64,000 nt of DNA from DASSUW01 sp963844405 (GTDB lineage: Bacteria; Actinomycetota; Thermoleophilia; Solirubrobacterales; Solirubrobacteraceae): the NCBI GenBank assembly GCA_963844405.1, contig CAWJNZ010000001.1, positions 1 through 64,000 on the forward strand. Direction: 5' to 3'. This document shows, one piece after another, positions 28,760 through 37,447 of this stretch (position 1 is the first letter of the stretch; every line of letters begins with the position of its first letter). Below the pieces are notes generated by a model. That model was not told the origin of the DNA, ran no database searches, and was given only the letters and a program-made list of their open reading frames with translations. The translations under genes and the position numbers were made by a program.

Positions 28760-29704
28760 CTAGGAGGCGCCCGCGAGACGCTCGACGCCCATCTCCTCGA
28801 TGGTGCGCCGGAGGCCGTCCCGGAGGTCGACCCGCGGCTCCCAGCCGAGCAGCTCGCGCGCCAGGGTGATGTCGGGCTGGCGGACCTTCGGGTCGTCGAT
28901 CGGGAGCGCCTCGTAGACGATCTCCGACCGCGAGCCCGTGACCTCGATCACGGCCTCGGCCAGCTCGAGCAGCGTGAACTCGTTCGGGTTGCCGATGTTG
29001 ACGGGGTGGTGGGTTCCGGACTCGGCGAGGCGGATGATGCCGTCGACGAGGTCCGAGACGAAGCAGAACGACCGCGTCTGCGACCCGTCGCCGAACACGG
29101 TGATCGGCCGGTCCTGCAGCGCCTGGCGCAGGAACGTCGGGATCGCCCGCCCGTCGTGCGGGCGCATCCGCGGCCCGTACGTGTTGAAGATCCGCACGAT
29201 CGCCGTGTCCACGCCCTGCTGGCGGTGATAGGCCATCGTCAAGGCCTCGGCGTAGCGCTTGGCCTCGTCGTAGACCCCGCGCGGACCGATCGGGTTCACG
29301 TGCCCCCAGTAGGACTCCGGCTGCGGATGGATCTGCGGGTCGCCGTACACCTCGCTCGTGGAGGCCACCAGGAAGCGCGCGCGGTGCAGCTTCGCGAGGC
29401 CGAGCGCGTGGTGGGTGCCGTAGGAGCCGACCTTGAGCGTGTGCAGCGGCAGCCGCAGGTAGTCGATCGGCGACGCCGGCGACGCGAAGTGGTAGACGAA
29501 GTCCACCGGCTCGTCGACGAAGAACGCGTCGATGATGTCCGCGTGCAGGTGACGGAACTCCGGCACGCGGAGGTGCTCGATGTTGGCGAGCGAGCCGGTC
29601 TCGAAGTTGTCCACGCAGATCACGCGATGGCCGCGGCGCAGGAGCTCGTCGCAGAGATGCGAGCCGAGGAAGCCGGCGCCGCCGGTGACAAGGGAAGTCG
29701 GCAT
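28760..29704 (-). CDS. NAD-dependent sugar epimerase/dehydratase, UDP-glucuronate decarboxylase-like
   Basis: 314 residues. The Rossmann motif is TGGAGFLGSHLCDELLRRGH. YHFASPASPIDYLRLPLHTL is the characteristic UDP-glucuronate decarboxylase (UXS) block, and STSEVYGDP and GVYDEAKRYAEALTMAYHRQ give the catalytic Ser/Thr and YxxxK. It would form UDP-xylose from UDP-glucuronate. The ATG at 29704 shares its A with the stop of the upstream methyltransferase (TGATG), so the two are coupled. It belongs to a three-gene sugar-modification operon. Confidence 0.85.
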   Translation of the reverse strand: MPTSLVTGGAGFLGSHLCDELLRRGHRVICVDNFETGSLANIEHLRVPEFRHLHADIIDAFFVDEPVDFVYHFASPASPIDYLRLPLHTLKVGSYGTHHALGLAKLHRARFLVASTSEVYGDPQIHPQPESYWGHVNPIGPRGVYDEAKRYAEALTMAYHRQQGVDTAIVRIFNTYGPRMRPHDGRAIPTFLRQALQDRPITVFGDGSQTRSFCFVSDLVDGIIRLAESGTHHPVNIGNPNEFTLLELAEAVIEVTGSRSEIVYEALPIDDPKVRQPDITLARELLGWEPRVDLRDGLRRTIEEMGVERLAGAS

Positions 29705-30894
29705 CAGATGCACACCACCTCGACGTCCTGGCCGAGCTTCGCGAGGATCCCGCGAACCTCGTCCGCGTAGATCGGGTTCGCGAGCACGACGACGTCCGGT
29801 TCGTAATCGGGCAGGGACTCAGGACCGACCACGGGCGTGGCCGAGCCGGGAAGGTAGGAGCCGTGCTTGCGCGGGTTGACGTCAACCGCGCCGTCGACGG
29901 CGCCGGGCGAGGGCAGGGCGTTGAGGAGCGTGACGCCCTTGGCGCCGGCGCCCCAGAGCATCACGCGGCGGCCCGCGGACGTGATCTCGTCGACCTGGCG
30001 CCGCCAGTCCGCGACGGCGTCGCGGTAGCTCTCGGCGAAGTCCTGGGCCGAGGCGTGCACGCGGTCGACCTCGTCGCCGTGCGGCTTCGAGGCCGCGCCC
30101 TCGACGGCGCGGGCCTCGATCCAGAGGTACTGGTCGCCGAACGCCGTGCCGATGTCGAGCACCTCGAAGCCGGCACGCTCGAACAGCGTGCGGAGCGACG
30201 CGGCCGTGAACGTCCCGACGTGTGCGTAGATCAGGTCCCAGACGACGCCGTGCTCGAGCTGGTAGTCGCCGTTCGGGACCTCGAAGTAGAGAGCCGTGCC
30301 ACGGCCGGGCTCGAGCGTGCGCCGCAGCGAGCGCAGCAGCTCGAGCGGCTGCTCGACGTGCTCGAGCACGTGCCGGCAGCAGATGAAGTCGGCCGGCTCG
30401 TCGGTGAGATTCGCCTCGGAGTAGTACTCGCGATGGATCGTCACCGGGCCGTCGCGCTCGGGGCCGACGTAGCTGGGATCGAAGCCGGTGCCGGTGTTCC
30501 CTCCGGCCGCGCAGAGCCGGCGCAGGAAGTCCCCCTGCCCGCAGCCGAGCTCCACCACATGGCGACCACGCAGGTCGTAGCGCTCCACGAGCCGCTCGGC
30601 CAGCGCTTCCGCGTAGGCCTCGAACGCGACCGAGTGGTGCAGCGAGTTCTCGTAGTCCCCGTCGTAGTCGACCAGCGAGGGGTCGAACGCCAGGTTCCAG
30701 ATGAACCCGCAGCCTTCGCAGAGGCCCAGGCGCAGGTCCCCGCGCGAGGCGTCGCGCGCCGCGCCGGGGCTGCGATGCAGGACGTTCACCTGCACGGCGA
30801 CGCCCTCGATCTCCACGAAGGGTCCGTCCACGCGCGTGCCGCAGACGGGGCACGCGTGCCCCGTCTGCGATCGCGCTGTCTCTTCGTCGGCCAC
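29704..30894 (-). CDS. SAM-dependent C-methyltransferase with zinc-binding N-terminus
   Basis: 396 residues in three parts. An N-terminal zinc site (ACPVCGTRV ... LCEGCGFIWN) comes first. Next is a class I methyltransferase domain (HVVELGCGQGDFLRRLCAAG, FICCRHVLEHVEQPLELLRS). Last is a C-terminal Rossmann-like domain (GRRVMLWGAGAKGVTLLNAL, DVNPRKHGSYLPG). This is the architecture of nucleotide-sugar C-methyltransferases (PF08421-PF13489-PF08484), which act on deoxysugars. The GTG at 30894 has GGGAG 4 nt upstream. It lies 11 bp downstream of the dioxygenase gene and overlaps the UXS-like gene. Confidence 0.88.
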   Translation of the reverse strand: MADEETARSQTGHACPVCGTRVDGPFVEIEGVAVQVNVLHRSPGAARDASRGDLRLGLCEGCGFIWNLAFDPSLVDYDGDYENSLHHSVAFEAYAEALAERLVERYDLRGRHVVELGCGQGDFLRRLCAAGGNTGTGFDPSYVGPERDGPVTIHREYYSEANLTDEPADFICCRHVLEHVEQPLELLRSLRRTLEPGRGTALYFEVPNGDYQLEHGVVWDLIYAHVGTFTAASLRTLFERAGFEVLDIGTAFGDQYLWIEARAVEGAASKPHGDEVDRVHASAQDFAESYRDAVADWRRQVDEITSAGRRVMLWGAGAKGVTLLNALPSPGAVDGAVDVNPRKHGSYLPGSATPVVGPESLPDYEPDVVVLANPIYADEVRGILAKLGQDVEVVCI

Positions 30895-30905
30895 CGATCT
30901 CCCGG

Positions 30906-31826
30906 TCAGCTCGTGGGCTGGAAGACGAGCTCGCCCGCGCGAGCGGACTCGTCGTCGTAGCGCGCGATCACGTCCTCGGGGAGCTGCTCGAAGTCCGACC
31001 CGCGCTTGAAGTCGCGCAGCGACGTGCCCGTGCAGCGGCTGTCGAGGTTCGGCGCGCTGCGCCCGGCCTCGAGGTCGGCGCGGTTCACGGTCCGGAAGTC
31101 GATGCTGTAGCGCGCGCGGCCCGACGTGTTCGGCACCGTGGAGTGCAGGTGCGCGGCCGAGAACAGCACGATGCTGCCGGCCGGCGGCACCAGCCGCAGC
31201 TCGGGCTGGAGGTGCTCGAGCGTCTCCTCGGGCTTCGGCTGCTTGCGGGTGTCGGACTTGATGTGCTGCGCGGCGCCCTTGCGGCCGACCGCGTTCCACT
31301 CGTAGTAGTTGAAGTCCGCCGACCCGTTCTTGATCTCGTGGTCGAAGTAGTACGGGTGGAACGCCATCGAGCTCTCGGACTCGATGTCGTAGATCGGCAG
31401 CCACCAGTTCAGCTGCGCCATCGGGGCCGAGTACCACGTGTCGCGGTGCGGGTGATGGGCGTAGCCGACGCCCGAGGTGAGGTAGCCGTCGCTCGTCACC
31501 ATGCGCAGCCGCGGGACGTCGATGTACGTCTCCTCGAGGTCCGCGCCGAAGTCCTCGACGACGGCCTTGAGCAGGCGCTTCGTCGTGTCGTTGTGGATGA
31601 AGCCCGGCTTGAGCGGCGCGCAGATCTCGACGTAGCGCTCGACCGGCATCTCGTACTGCGCCGTCAGCGGATCGACGTCCTCGAACGCGGTCTCGATCAT
31701 GTCGCGCGCGTGCTCGATCAGGGCCAGGGTGCTCGGCCGCGGGGCGAGCACGACGAGCTGACCCGCGTAGAGGCGCTCACGCCGCGTGGCGTCGTCCACG
31801 CTCGGGTCGAAATAGACGGTGTTCAC
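30906..31826 (-). CDS. Phytanoyl-CoA dioxygenase-like Fe(II)/2-oxoglutarate oxygenase
   Basis: 306 residues. The iron ligands are visible as GVGYAHHPHRDTWYSAPMAQ (HxD) and LFSAAHLHSTVPNTSGRARY (distal His and the 2-oxoglutarate-binding Arg). It would hydroxylate or otherwise oxidise a small molecule, probably the sugar made by its two operon neighbours. The GTG at 31826 has GGAGG 7 nt upstream. It is first in the operon; the 302-bp divergent region upstream also serves the M23 peptidase. Confidence 0.78.
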   Translation of the reverse strand: MNTVYFDPSVDDATRRERLYAGQLVVLAPRPSTLALIEHARDMIETAFEDVDPLTAQYEMPVERYVEICAPLKPGFIHNDTTKRLLKAVVEDFGADLEETYIDVPRLRMVTSDGYLTSGVGYAHHPHRDTWYSAPMAQLNWWLPIYDIESESSMAFHPYYFDHEIKNGSADFNYYEWNAVGRKGAAQHIKSDTRKQPKPEETLEHLQPELRLVPPAGSIVLFSAAHLHSTVPNTSGRARYSIDFRTVNRADLEAGRSAPNLDSRCTGTSLRDFKRGSDFEQLPEDVIARYDDESARAGELVFQPTS

Positions 31827-31944
31827 GCCGTGTCCTCCAGGGGATTCGAAACTTGAGGGGTGCACCTTCCCGCGACGCGATCGTAGTTGGGGCCGCCTGG
31901 ACCCCACCCACCCGATCGGTCAGTCATCGCGCGTTGACCGACTC

Positions 31945-31975
31945 TGTGACGCCGTCCGCCCTCGATGCATATACT
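31945..31975 (+). promoter_or_regulatory. Candidate promoter upstream of the c-di-AMP riboswitch
   Basis: A -10 box TATACT at 31970-31975 is preceded by TGTGACG at 31945-31951, giving an 18-19 bp spacer. Transcription from about 31982 would start right at the riboswitch. The whole 31827-32128 gap holds this promoter, the riboswitch and, presumably, the promoter of the divergent oxygenase operon. Confidence 0.45.
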
Positions 31976-31984
31976 CCCGCGCGT

Positions 31985-32117
31985 TCACGACACGGCCGAG
32001 TCCGCCTAGGGACAGGCGGAGCGGGGGAACCGTTGTTCTGGGGCGAATCCAGGCACTGCCGCCTGGTAGCGCTGTGCGTTGCGCGAGCCCGTCAGCTAAC
32101 CCCGTAGGCCTGACATC
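31985..32117 (+). ncRNA. Cyclic di-AMP riboswitch (ydaO-yuaA class)
   Basis: The conserved blocks of this class appear in order: GGGGGAACC at 32023, TGGGGCGAATCCAGG at 32039, and the highly conserved 3' block CCCGTCAGCTAACCCCGTAG near 32088-32107. The class senses c-di-AMP and usually turns off wall-hydrolase and transport genes in actinobacteria and firmicutes. It ends about 12 nt before the ATG of an M23 peptidase with AGGAG at 32121, a fitting target. The 5' boundary is approximate. Confidence 0.9.
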
Positions 32118-32128
32118 CACAGGAGCAG

Positions 32129-33352
32129 ATGGGGCGCAATCGGGGGATTGGCGTACGCGGTCGTTGGCGTGGTGCGAGCTGCGCCGGGCTGGCCGTCGCG
32201 TTGCTGTGCGCCCTCTCCGGCCCGGCCGCCGGGCAGACGGGCGGCGCCGAGCACGCGCCGGCGCCGGCCGCTCCGCCGCTGTCGTCGCCGCCGCCCGGCG
32301 TCAAGCTGCGCAAGCCGTCGGTCGTGACGTCGTGGCGCTGCCGTGCCGACTGCGTCGACGCCCGCAGCCCGCGGACCGGCTCGCTGCTCCGCCTGCGCGG
32401 CGTGCGCCTGGGCCGCACGTACGAGGTCACCTTCCTCGGCGCCGACGGCCCCGACGACGACGTCGCCGTCGCCCCGCTGACGCGATCGCGCAAGCGCGCC
32501 GACGTGCGCGTGCCGATCGCGGCCGTGAGCGGCCCGATCATCGTCTCGGACCGCGACGGGCAGCCGTCCGCCGCCACGGCGGCGCTGCAGGTCCAGGCGG
32601 CGTCCGCGAGCACCGAGCCGGCCGTCGAGGTCGCGGTGACCGCCCGGCGCGCCTACGTCGACGCGGCGCGCCCGGCCAAGGTGGTCTACGTGGTGCACGG
32701 CGGGTCGGCCGCGCAGGTGACGATCGAGCTCGTGCGCGCGAGCGACGGCGTCGCCGTCGCGAGCTGGAGCGGGGTCGACGTGCCGCCCGAGGTGCCGCAG
32801 GCGCTGACCTGGGACGGCACCGTCGACGGCAAGATCCAGCCCGCCGGGCGGTACTCGTTCCGCGTCGCCGCCGACGTGGCCGGCGCTCGCGCGGTGACCG
32901 CGCAGGACCAGCCGAACCCGGCCGCCTTCGACTTCCTCGACCACCAGTTCCCGATCCGCGGCCCGCACGGCTACGGCGAGTTCGCCGCGACGTTCGGCGG
33001 CGGGCGCGGGCACCAGGGGCACGACGTGTTCGCCGCCTGCGGGACGCCGCTCGTGGCCGCGCGCGGCGGCGTGGTCAAGTTCAAGCAGTACCACGGCGCC
33101 GCCGGGCACTACATCGTCATCGACGGCGTGCGGACCGGCATCGACTACACCTACATGCACCTGCGCGAGGCCGCGCTCGTGGACGCCGGCGACCGCGTCC
33201 GCACCGGCCAGCTCATCGGCTACGTCGGCCAGACGGGCCGGGCCAGCGGCTGCCACCTCCACTTCGAGATGTGGAGCGCGCCCGGCTGGTACGACGGCGG
33301 CAGCCCGTTCGACCCGCTGCCGTCGCTGCTGGCCTGGGACAAGACGAGCTAG
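32129..33352 (+). CDS. Secreted M23 family metallopeptidase
   Basis: 407 residues. A signal peptide (GASCAGLAVALLCALSG) is followed by two beta-rich regions and a FlgD-like Ig fold (LTWDGTVDGKIQPAGRYSFR). The C-terminal peptidase domain has GRGHQGHDVFAACG (His and Asp zinc ligands) and GQTGRASGCHLHFEMW (HxH). It would cleave peptide cross-links of peptidoglycan. The c-di-AMP riboswitch immediately upstream suggests control by cell-wall stress signalling. The AGGAG-to-ATG spacer is unusually short (3 nt). Confidence 0.92.
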   Translation: MGRNRGIGVRGRWRGASCAGLAVALLCALSGPAAGQTGGAEHAPAPAAPPLSSPPPGVKLRKPSVVTSWRCRADCVDARSPRTGSLLRLRGVRLGRTYEVTFLGADGPDDDVAVAPLTRSRKRADVRVPIAAVSGPIIVSDRDGQPSAATAALQVQAASASTEPAVEVAVTARRAYVDAARPAKVVYVVHGGSAAQVTIELVRASDGVAVASWSGVDVPPEVPQALTWDGTVDGKIQPAGRYSFRVAADVAGARAVTAQDQPNPAAFDFLDHQFPIRGPHGYGEFAATFGGGRGHQGHDVFAACGTPLVAARGGVVKFKQYHGAAGHYIVIDGVRTGIDYTYMHLREAALVDAGDRVRTGQLIGYVGQTGRASGCHLHFEMWSAPGWYDGGSPFDPLPSLLAWDKTS

Positions 33353-33380
33353 ATGACTGATTCCGCGGAATCAATCATCT
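33351..33380. terminator. Inverted repeat between convergent genes, possible bidirectional terminator
   Basis: Two 14-bp arms (AGATGACTGATTCC and GGAATCAATCATCT) with one mismatch surround GC at the centre. The repeat starts at the stop codon of the M23 gene and ends at the stop codon of the convergent small membrane gene. There is no T-run, so this is termination by hairpin alone or a protein site. The low GC of the arms is unusual for this genome. Confidence 0.5.
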
Positions 33381-33624
33381 AACGCCGGCGGCGCCGCGCC
33401 TCGATCCGGTTGAGCACGAGCACCATCAGGACGCCCGCGAGGACGCCGCCGACGATCCCGGGCAGCCAGTCGCCCCTGAAGCCCATCCCGCCCGCGTAGA
33501 GCACCGCGACGAACGCGCCGGCCACGATCTTGGCCGGCAGCGACAGGCCGGGGCGAGGCTCCGGCTCGGGCCGCGGCGCGTGGTCCCAGGGCGTCTCGCG
33601 CCGGGGCGGCTCGTCTACTCCCAC
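33379..33624 (-). CDS. Small two-segment membrane protein
   Basis: 81 residues from GTG 33624. A polar N-terminus (RRETPWDHAPRPEPEPRPG) leads to two membrane segments (AKIVAGAFVAVLYAGGMGF and LPGIVGGVLAGVLMVLVLNR) and a basic tail. It overlaps the end of guaA by 10 bp, so translation is probably coupled to guaA. No family is recognised. Confidence 0.6.
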   Translation of the reverse strand: MGVDEPPRRETPWDHAPRPEPEPRPGLSLPAKIVAGAFVAVLYAGGMGFRGDWLPGIVGGVLAGVLMVLVLNRIEARRRRR

Positions 33625-35255
33625 TCGATCGTGCCCGGCGGCTTGCTCGTGATGTCGAGCACCACGCGGTTCACCTCGCGGATCTCGTTGATCATGCGCG
33701 AGGCGATCTGCTCCAGCAGGTCGTACGGCAGGCGCGCCCAGTCGGCCGTCATCGCGTCGTCCGACGTCACCGCGCGGATGGCGACCACGTAGCCGTAGGT
33801 CCGCTCGTCGCCCTGCACGCCGACGGTCCGGATGTCCGGCAGCACGCAGAACGACTGCCACAGCTCGCGGTAGAGGCCGGCCCTGCGGATCTCGTCCTGG
33901 AGGATGTAGTCGGCGTTGCGCAGCGTGTCGAGCCGCTCCTTCGTGGCCTCGCCGCCCACCACGCGTATCGCCAGGCCGGGGCCCGGGAACGGCTGGCGCC
34001 AGACGAGCCGCTCGGGCAGCCCGAGCTCGGCGCCGACGGCGCGCACCTCGTCCTTGAACAGCGCGCGCAGGGGCTCGACCAGCTCGAACTCGAGGTCCTC
34101 GGGCAGGCCGCCGACGTTGTGGTGCGACTTGATCGTCGCCGCCCCATGGCCGCCGCCGGACTCGATGACGTCCGAGTACAGCGTGCCCTGCACGAGGTAG
34201 CGGGCTTCGCCGATCCTGGCCGCCTCCTCCTCGAAGACGCGGATGAACTCGGCGCCGATCGCCTTGCGCTTGGCCTCCGGCTCGGACAGGCCTCCCAAGC
34301 GCGCGAGGAAGCGATCCTCGGCGTCGACCGCCACCAGCGGCACCTTGAAATGGTCGCGGAAGGCGGCGATCACCTGGTCGCCCTCGTTCTTGCGCATCAG
34401 CCCGTGGTCGACGAACACGCAGGTCAGCTGGTCGCCGACCGCCTTGTGGACGAGCAGCGCCGCCACCGAAGAGTCGACGCCGCCGGACAGGCCGCAGATG
34501 ACGCGCCCGTCGCCGACCTGGGCGCGGATCGCCGCCACCTGCTCGTCGATGATCGAGGCCGGGCTCCAGTCGCGCTCGCAGCCGCACACGTCCGCGAGGA
34601 ACGTAGTGAGGATCTGCTGCCCGTAGGGCGTGTGCACGACCTCGGGGTGGAACTGGATCCCGTACAGGCCGCGCTCGAGGTCCTCGACGGCGGCGACCGG
34701 CGACTCCGTCGAGCTGGCCAGCGCGGCGAAGCCGGGCGGCGCCTCGTACACGGTGTCGCGGTGCGACATCCAGCACGACTGCTCGGCCGGCGTGCCGGCC
34801 AGCAGGCGGCCGGGCCGGCTCACCGTGAGCGTCGAGCGGCCGAACTCCCCCACCTCGGCTCCCTCGACCCGCCCGCCGAGCGTGAGGACGAGCGCCTGCA
34901 TGCCGTAGCAGATGCCGAGCACGGGGATGCCGAGCTCGAGCAGCTCAGGGTCGAGCCGCGGGGCGCCGGGCGCGTAGACCGACGCCGGGCCGCCGGACAG
35001 GATCAGGCCCTTCGGCGCGCGGCGGCGCACCTCCTCGGCGCCCACGTGGTGCGGCAGCAGCTCGCTGAACACGCCGAGCTCGCGCACCCTGCGCGCGATC
35101 AGCTGCGAGTACTGGCCCCCGAAGTCGAGCACCAGCACCTCGTCGTGCGCGACCGCGCGCTCGAGCGCGAGCTCCTCGACCGGCTGGTCGGCGACGACCC
35201 CGGACCCGTGGCCGCGGCTCACGAGGTCGTCGGTCGCGGCGTCAGTCCGCGACAA
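33615..35255 (-). CDS. guaA: GMP synthase (glutamine-hydrolysing)
   Basis: Up to 546 residues. It converts XMP to GMP. The glutaminase domain shows VLVLDFGGQYSQLIARRVRE and the nucleophile in LGICYGMQALVLTLGG, with His/Glu in GIQFHPEV. The synthetase domain has the P-loop CGLSGGVDSSVAALLVHKAV. The dimer domain ends NRVVLDITSKPPGTIEWE. The TTG at 35255 overlaps the guaB3 stop but adds about 40 residues to the usual N-terminus. Internal GTG codons nearer VLVLDFGG are alternatives. Confidence 0.96.
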   Translation of the reverse strand: MSRTDAATDDLVSRGHGSGVVADQPVEELALERAVAHDEVLVLDFGGQYSQLIARRVRELGVFSELLPHHVGAEEVRRRAPKGLILSGGPASVYAPGAPRLDPELLELGIPVLGICYGMQALVLTLGGRVEGAEVGEFGRSTLTVSRPGRLLAGTPAEQSCWMSHRDTVYEAPPGFAALASSTESPVAAVEDLERGLYGIQFHPEVVHTPYGQQILTTFLADVCGCERDWSPASIIDEQVAAIRAQVGDGRVICGLSGGVDSSVAALLVHKAVGDQLTCVFVDHGLMRKNEGDQVIAAFRDHFKVPLVAVDAEDRFLARLGGLSEPEAKRKAIGAEFIRVFEEEAARIGEARYLVQGTLYSDVIESGGGHGAATIKSHHNVGGLPEDLEFELVEPLRALFKDEVRAVGAELGLPERLVWRQPFPGPGLAIRVVGGEATKERLDTLRNADYILQDEIRRAGLYRELWQSFCVLPDIRTVGVQGDERTYGYVVAIRAVTSDDAMTADWARLPYDLLEQIASRMINEIREVNRVVLDITSKPPGTIEWE

Positions 35256-36432
35256 GCGCGACCGCTCCGCCCGTCGCCGCCATGCCGATCTGCTGCTCGC
35301 GCTGGAGCTGCTTGCCCTCGGTCTGGAGCGCCGGGGCGACCAGCAGCTCGGCCCGGTTGAACTCCGCGATGTCCTGGTAGCCGCAGGTGGCCATCGAGGT
35401 CCGCAGCGCGCCCATGAGGTTGAACGTGCCGTCGTTCTCGCGCGCCGGGCCGGTGACGATCTCCTGCAGCGAGCCGTTCTGCGTGGTCTTCACGCGCGCG
35501 CCGCGCGGCAGCGACGGGTGGAAGGTGGCCATGCCCCAGTGGTAGCCGTGGCCGGGCGCCTCGTAGGCGCGCGCGAGCGGCGAGCCGATCATCACCGCGT
35601 CGGCCCCGCAGGCGAACGCCTTCGCGACGTCGCCGCCGTTGCGCATCCCGCCGTCGGCGATCACGCGGCAGTACTCGCCGGTCTCGAGCATGTGCTGCGA
35701 GCGGGCGGCCGCCACGTCGGCGATCGCCGTGGCCTGCGGGACGCCGATGCCGAGCACGCCGCGCGTCGTACACGCGGCGCCCGGGCCGACGCCCACGAGC
35801 ACGCCGGACGCGCCGGTGCGCATCAGGTGCAGGGCGGTGGAGTAGCTGGCGCAGCCGCCGAGGACGACGGGCACCGGCACCTCGCGCACGAACTCCTTGA
35901 GGTTGAGCACGTGCCCCTGGCTGGAGACGTGCTCCGCGGAGATCACCGTGCCCTGGATGACCAGGATGTCGAGCCCCGCGTCGAGCGCGATCTCGTGCCA
36001 GCGCTCGACCCGCTGCGGGGTCAGCGAGGCCGCCGCCACGACGCCGTGCGACTTGATCTCCTGGATGCGCTGCGCGATCAGCTCCTCCTTGACCGGCTCC
36101 AGGTAGATCTCCTGCATCTCGCGCGTCGCCTCCTCGCGGTCCAGCGAGGCGATCCGCTCGAGCAGGGCGTCGGCGTCCTCGTACCGGGTCCAGATGCCCT
36201 CGAGGTTCAGGACGGCGAGGCCGCCCAGCTTGCCGATGATGCCGGCGGTCTCGGGCGAGACCACGCCGTCCATCGCCGAGGCGAGCAGCGGCAGCTCGAA
36301 CCGGTAGGGCCCGAGCGTCCACGTGATGTCGACGTCGTCGGGGTCGCGCGTGCGGCGCGAGGGGACGATGGCGACATCGTCGAATCCATAAGCGCGGCGC
36401 GCCTTCTTGCCGCGACCGATTTCAACTTCCAT
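35242..36432 (-). CDS. guaB3: GuaB3 family IMP dehydrogenase-related protein
   Basis: 396 residues. The TIM barrel of IMP dehydrogenase is present without CBS domains. It shows YGFDDVAIVPSRRTRDPDDV, GVGPGAACTTRGVLGIGVPQ (catalytic Cys loop) and CRVIADGGMRNGGDVAKAFA (phosphate-binding). The lack of CBS domains and the length fit the actinobacterial GuaB3 type rather than the main GuaB. It probably has purine-conversion activity. It sits directly upstream of guaA and overlaps it. A TAGGAT box 7 bp before the ATG and no Shine-Dalgarno sequence suggest a leaderless transcript. Confidence 0.9.
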   Translation of the reverse strand: MEVEIGRGKKARRAYGFDDVAIVPSRRTRDPDDVDITWTLGPYRFELPLLASAMDGVVSPETAGIIGKLGGLAVLNLEGIWTRYEDADALLERIASLDREEATREMQEIYLEPVKEELIAQRIQEIKSHGVVAAASLTPQRVERWHEIALDAGLDILVIQGTVISAEHVSSQGHVLNLKEFVREVPVPVVLGGCASYSTALHLMRTGASGVLVGVGPGAACTTRGVLGIGVPQATAIADVAAARSQHMLETGEYCRVIADGGMRNGGDVAKAFACGADAVMIGSPLARAYEAPGHGYHWGMATFHPSLPRGARVKTTQNGSLQEIVTGPARENDGTFNLMGALRTSMATCGYQDIAEFNRAELLVAPALQTEGKQLQREQQIGMAATGGAVALVAD

Positions 36433-36472
36433 TCGTGAATCCTAGGGCCGTGAGCGGACGATTCCGCCCAGG

Positions 36473-37447
36473 CTAGCCAACCTCGGCCGGTAATTCCGGA
36501 CGTTCGACCTGGATCTCGCCGAGCAGGCGCTGGACGCGGTCGGGATCCACGAGGCCGGCGCCCAGGTGCTGGGTCGACTCGGCGCCGCAGGCGACGCCGT
36601 AGGCGAGGCACTCGGCGGTCGGCTTGCCGGCGTAGCGCGCGCTGGCGAACCCGGCCAGGAAGGCGTCGCCCGAGCCGACCGTGGCGCGCGGCTCGATGGC
36701 GCCCGGCGGCACCAGAACGCGGTAGAGGCACCGCTCGCCGTTCGGCTCCTCGGGCGGCGTCTGGGCGAAGCAGCCGTCCGGCATCGTCATGATCGCCTCG
36801 CGGGCGCCGAGGCCGACCATCTCGCGCACGGCGATGATCCGGTCCTCGTCGTCATTGAACTCGTGGCCGACGAGCTCCTCCGCCTCGAGCACGTTCGGGG
36901 AGACCACGTCCGGCTCGGCGCGAACGGCGCGGCGCAGCGGGTCGCCGTCGGTGTCGACCAGCGTGGCGACGCCCAGGCGGCGCAGCTCGCGGATCAGCCG
37001 CGCGTAGATGTCGATGTCGACCTCGCGCGGGAGCGAGCCCGCGAACAGGCACATCGACGCGCCCTTGGCCAGGTAGAGCAGCTTGTCGACGAACAGCTCG
37101 GTCTCCTGCTCGGAGACCTTCGGGCCGCGCTCGTTGATCTCGGTCTGCTCGCCCGTCGTGGGGTCGATGACCGCGGTGTTGGTGCGCGACTCCTCGCGGA
37201 TGCGCACGAAGTCGCTGAGCACGGAGAGCTGGGTCAGCTGGTCGACGATGCGGGTCCCGGTCGGGCCGCCCGTGAAGCCGGTGGCGATGACCGGAGCGCC
37301 GAGCGTCTTCAGCACGCGCGCGACGTTGACGCCCTTGCCGCCCGGCATGGTCGTCTGCTCCACCGTGCGGTGGCGGCGCCCGAGCCGGAAGTTCGGCACG
37401 GAGAGCGTCTTGTCGATGGCCGTGTTGAGCGTGACCGTGATGATCAT
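36473..37447 (-). CDS. PfkB-family hexose kinase (1-phosphofructokinase type)
   Basis: 324 residues. It starts MIITVTLNTAIDKTLSVPNF and has TMPGGKGVNVARVLKTLGAP (substrate-binding GGKG.N.A). The signature ATVGSGDAFLAGFASARYAG carries the catalytic Asp in GSGD. It belongs to the 1-phosphofructokinase/tagatose-6-phosphate kinase group. The exact sugar phosphate is not certain, since no PTS genes are nearby. It overlaps the start region of the upstream dacA end by 4 bp. Confidence 0.85.
   Translation of the reverse strand: MIITVTLNTAIDKTLSVPNFRLGRRHRTVEQTTMPGGKGVNVARVLKTLGAPVIATGFTGGPTGTRIVDQLTQLSVLSDFVRIREESRTNTAVIDPTTGEQTEINERGPKVSEQETELFVDKLLYLAKGASMCLFAGSLPREVDIDIYARLIRELRRLGVATLVDTDGDPLRRAVRAEPDVVSPNVLEAEELVGHEFNDDEDRIIAVREMVGLGAREAIMTMPDGCFAQTPPEEPNGERCLYRVLVPPGAIEPRATVGSGDAFLAGFASARYAGKPTAECLAYGVACGAESTQHLGAGLVDPDRVQRLLGEIQVERPELPAEVG

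Noticed and set aside
31907..31975. TTGACC at 31934 as the -35 box for the riboswitch promoter
   Set aside because: The spacing to the TATACT box is about 30 bp, too long for a normal promoter; TGTGACG is better placed.
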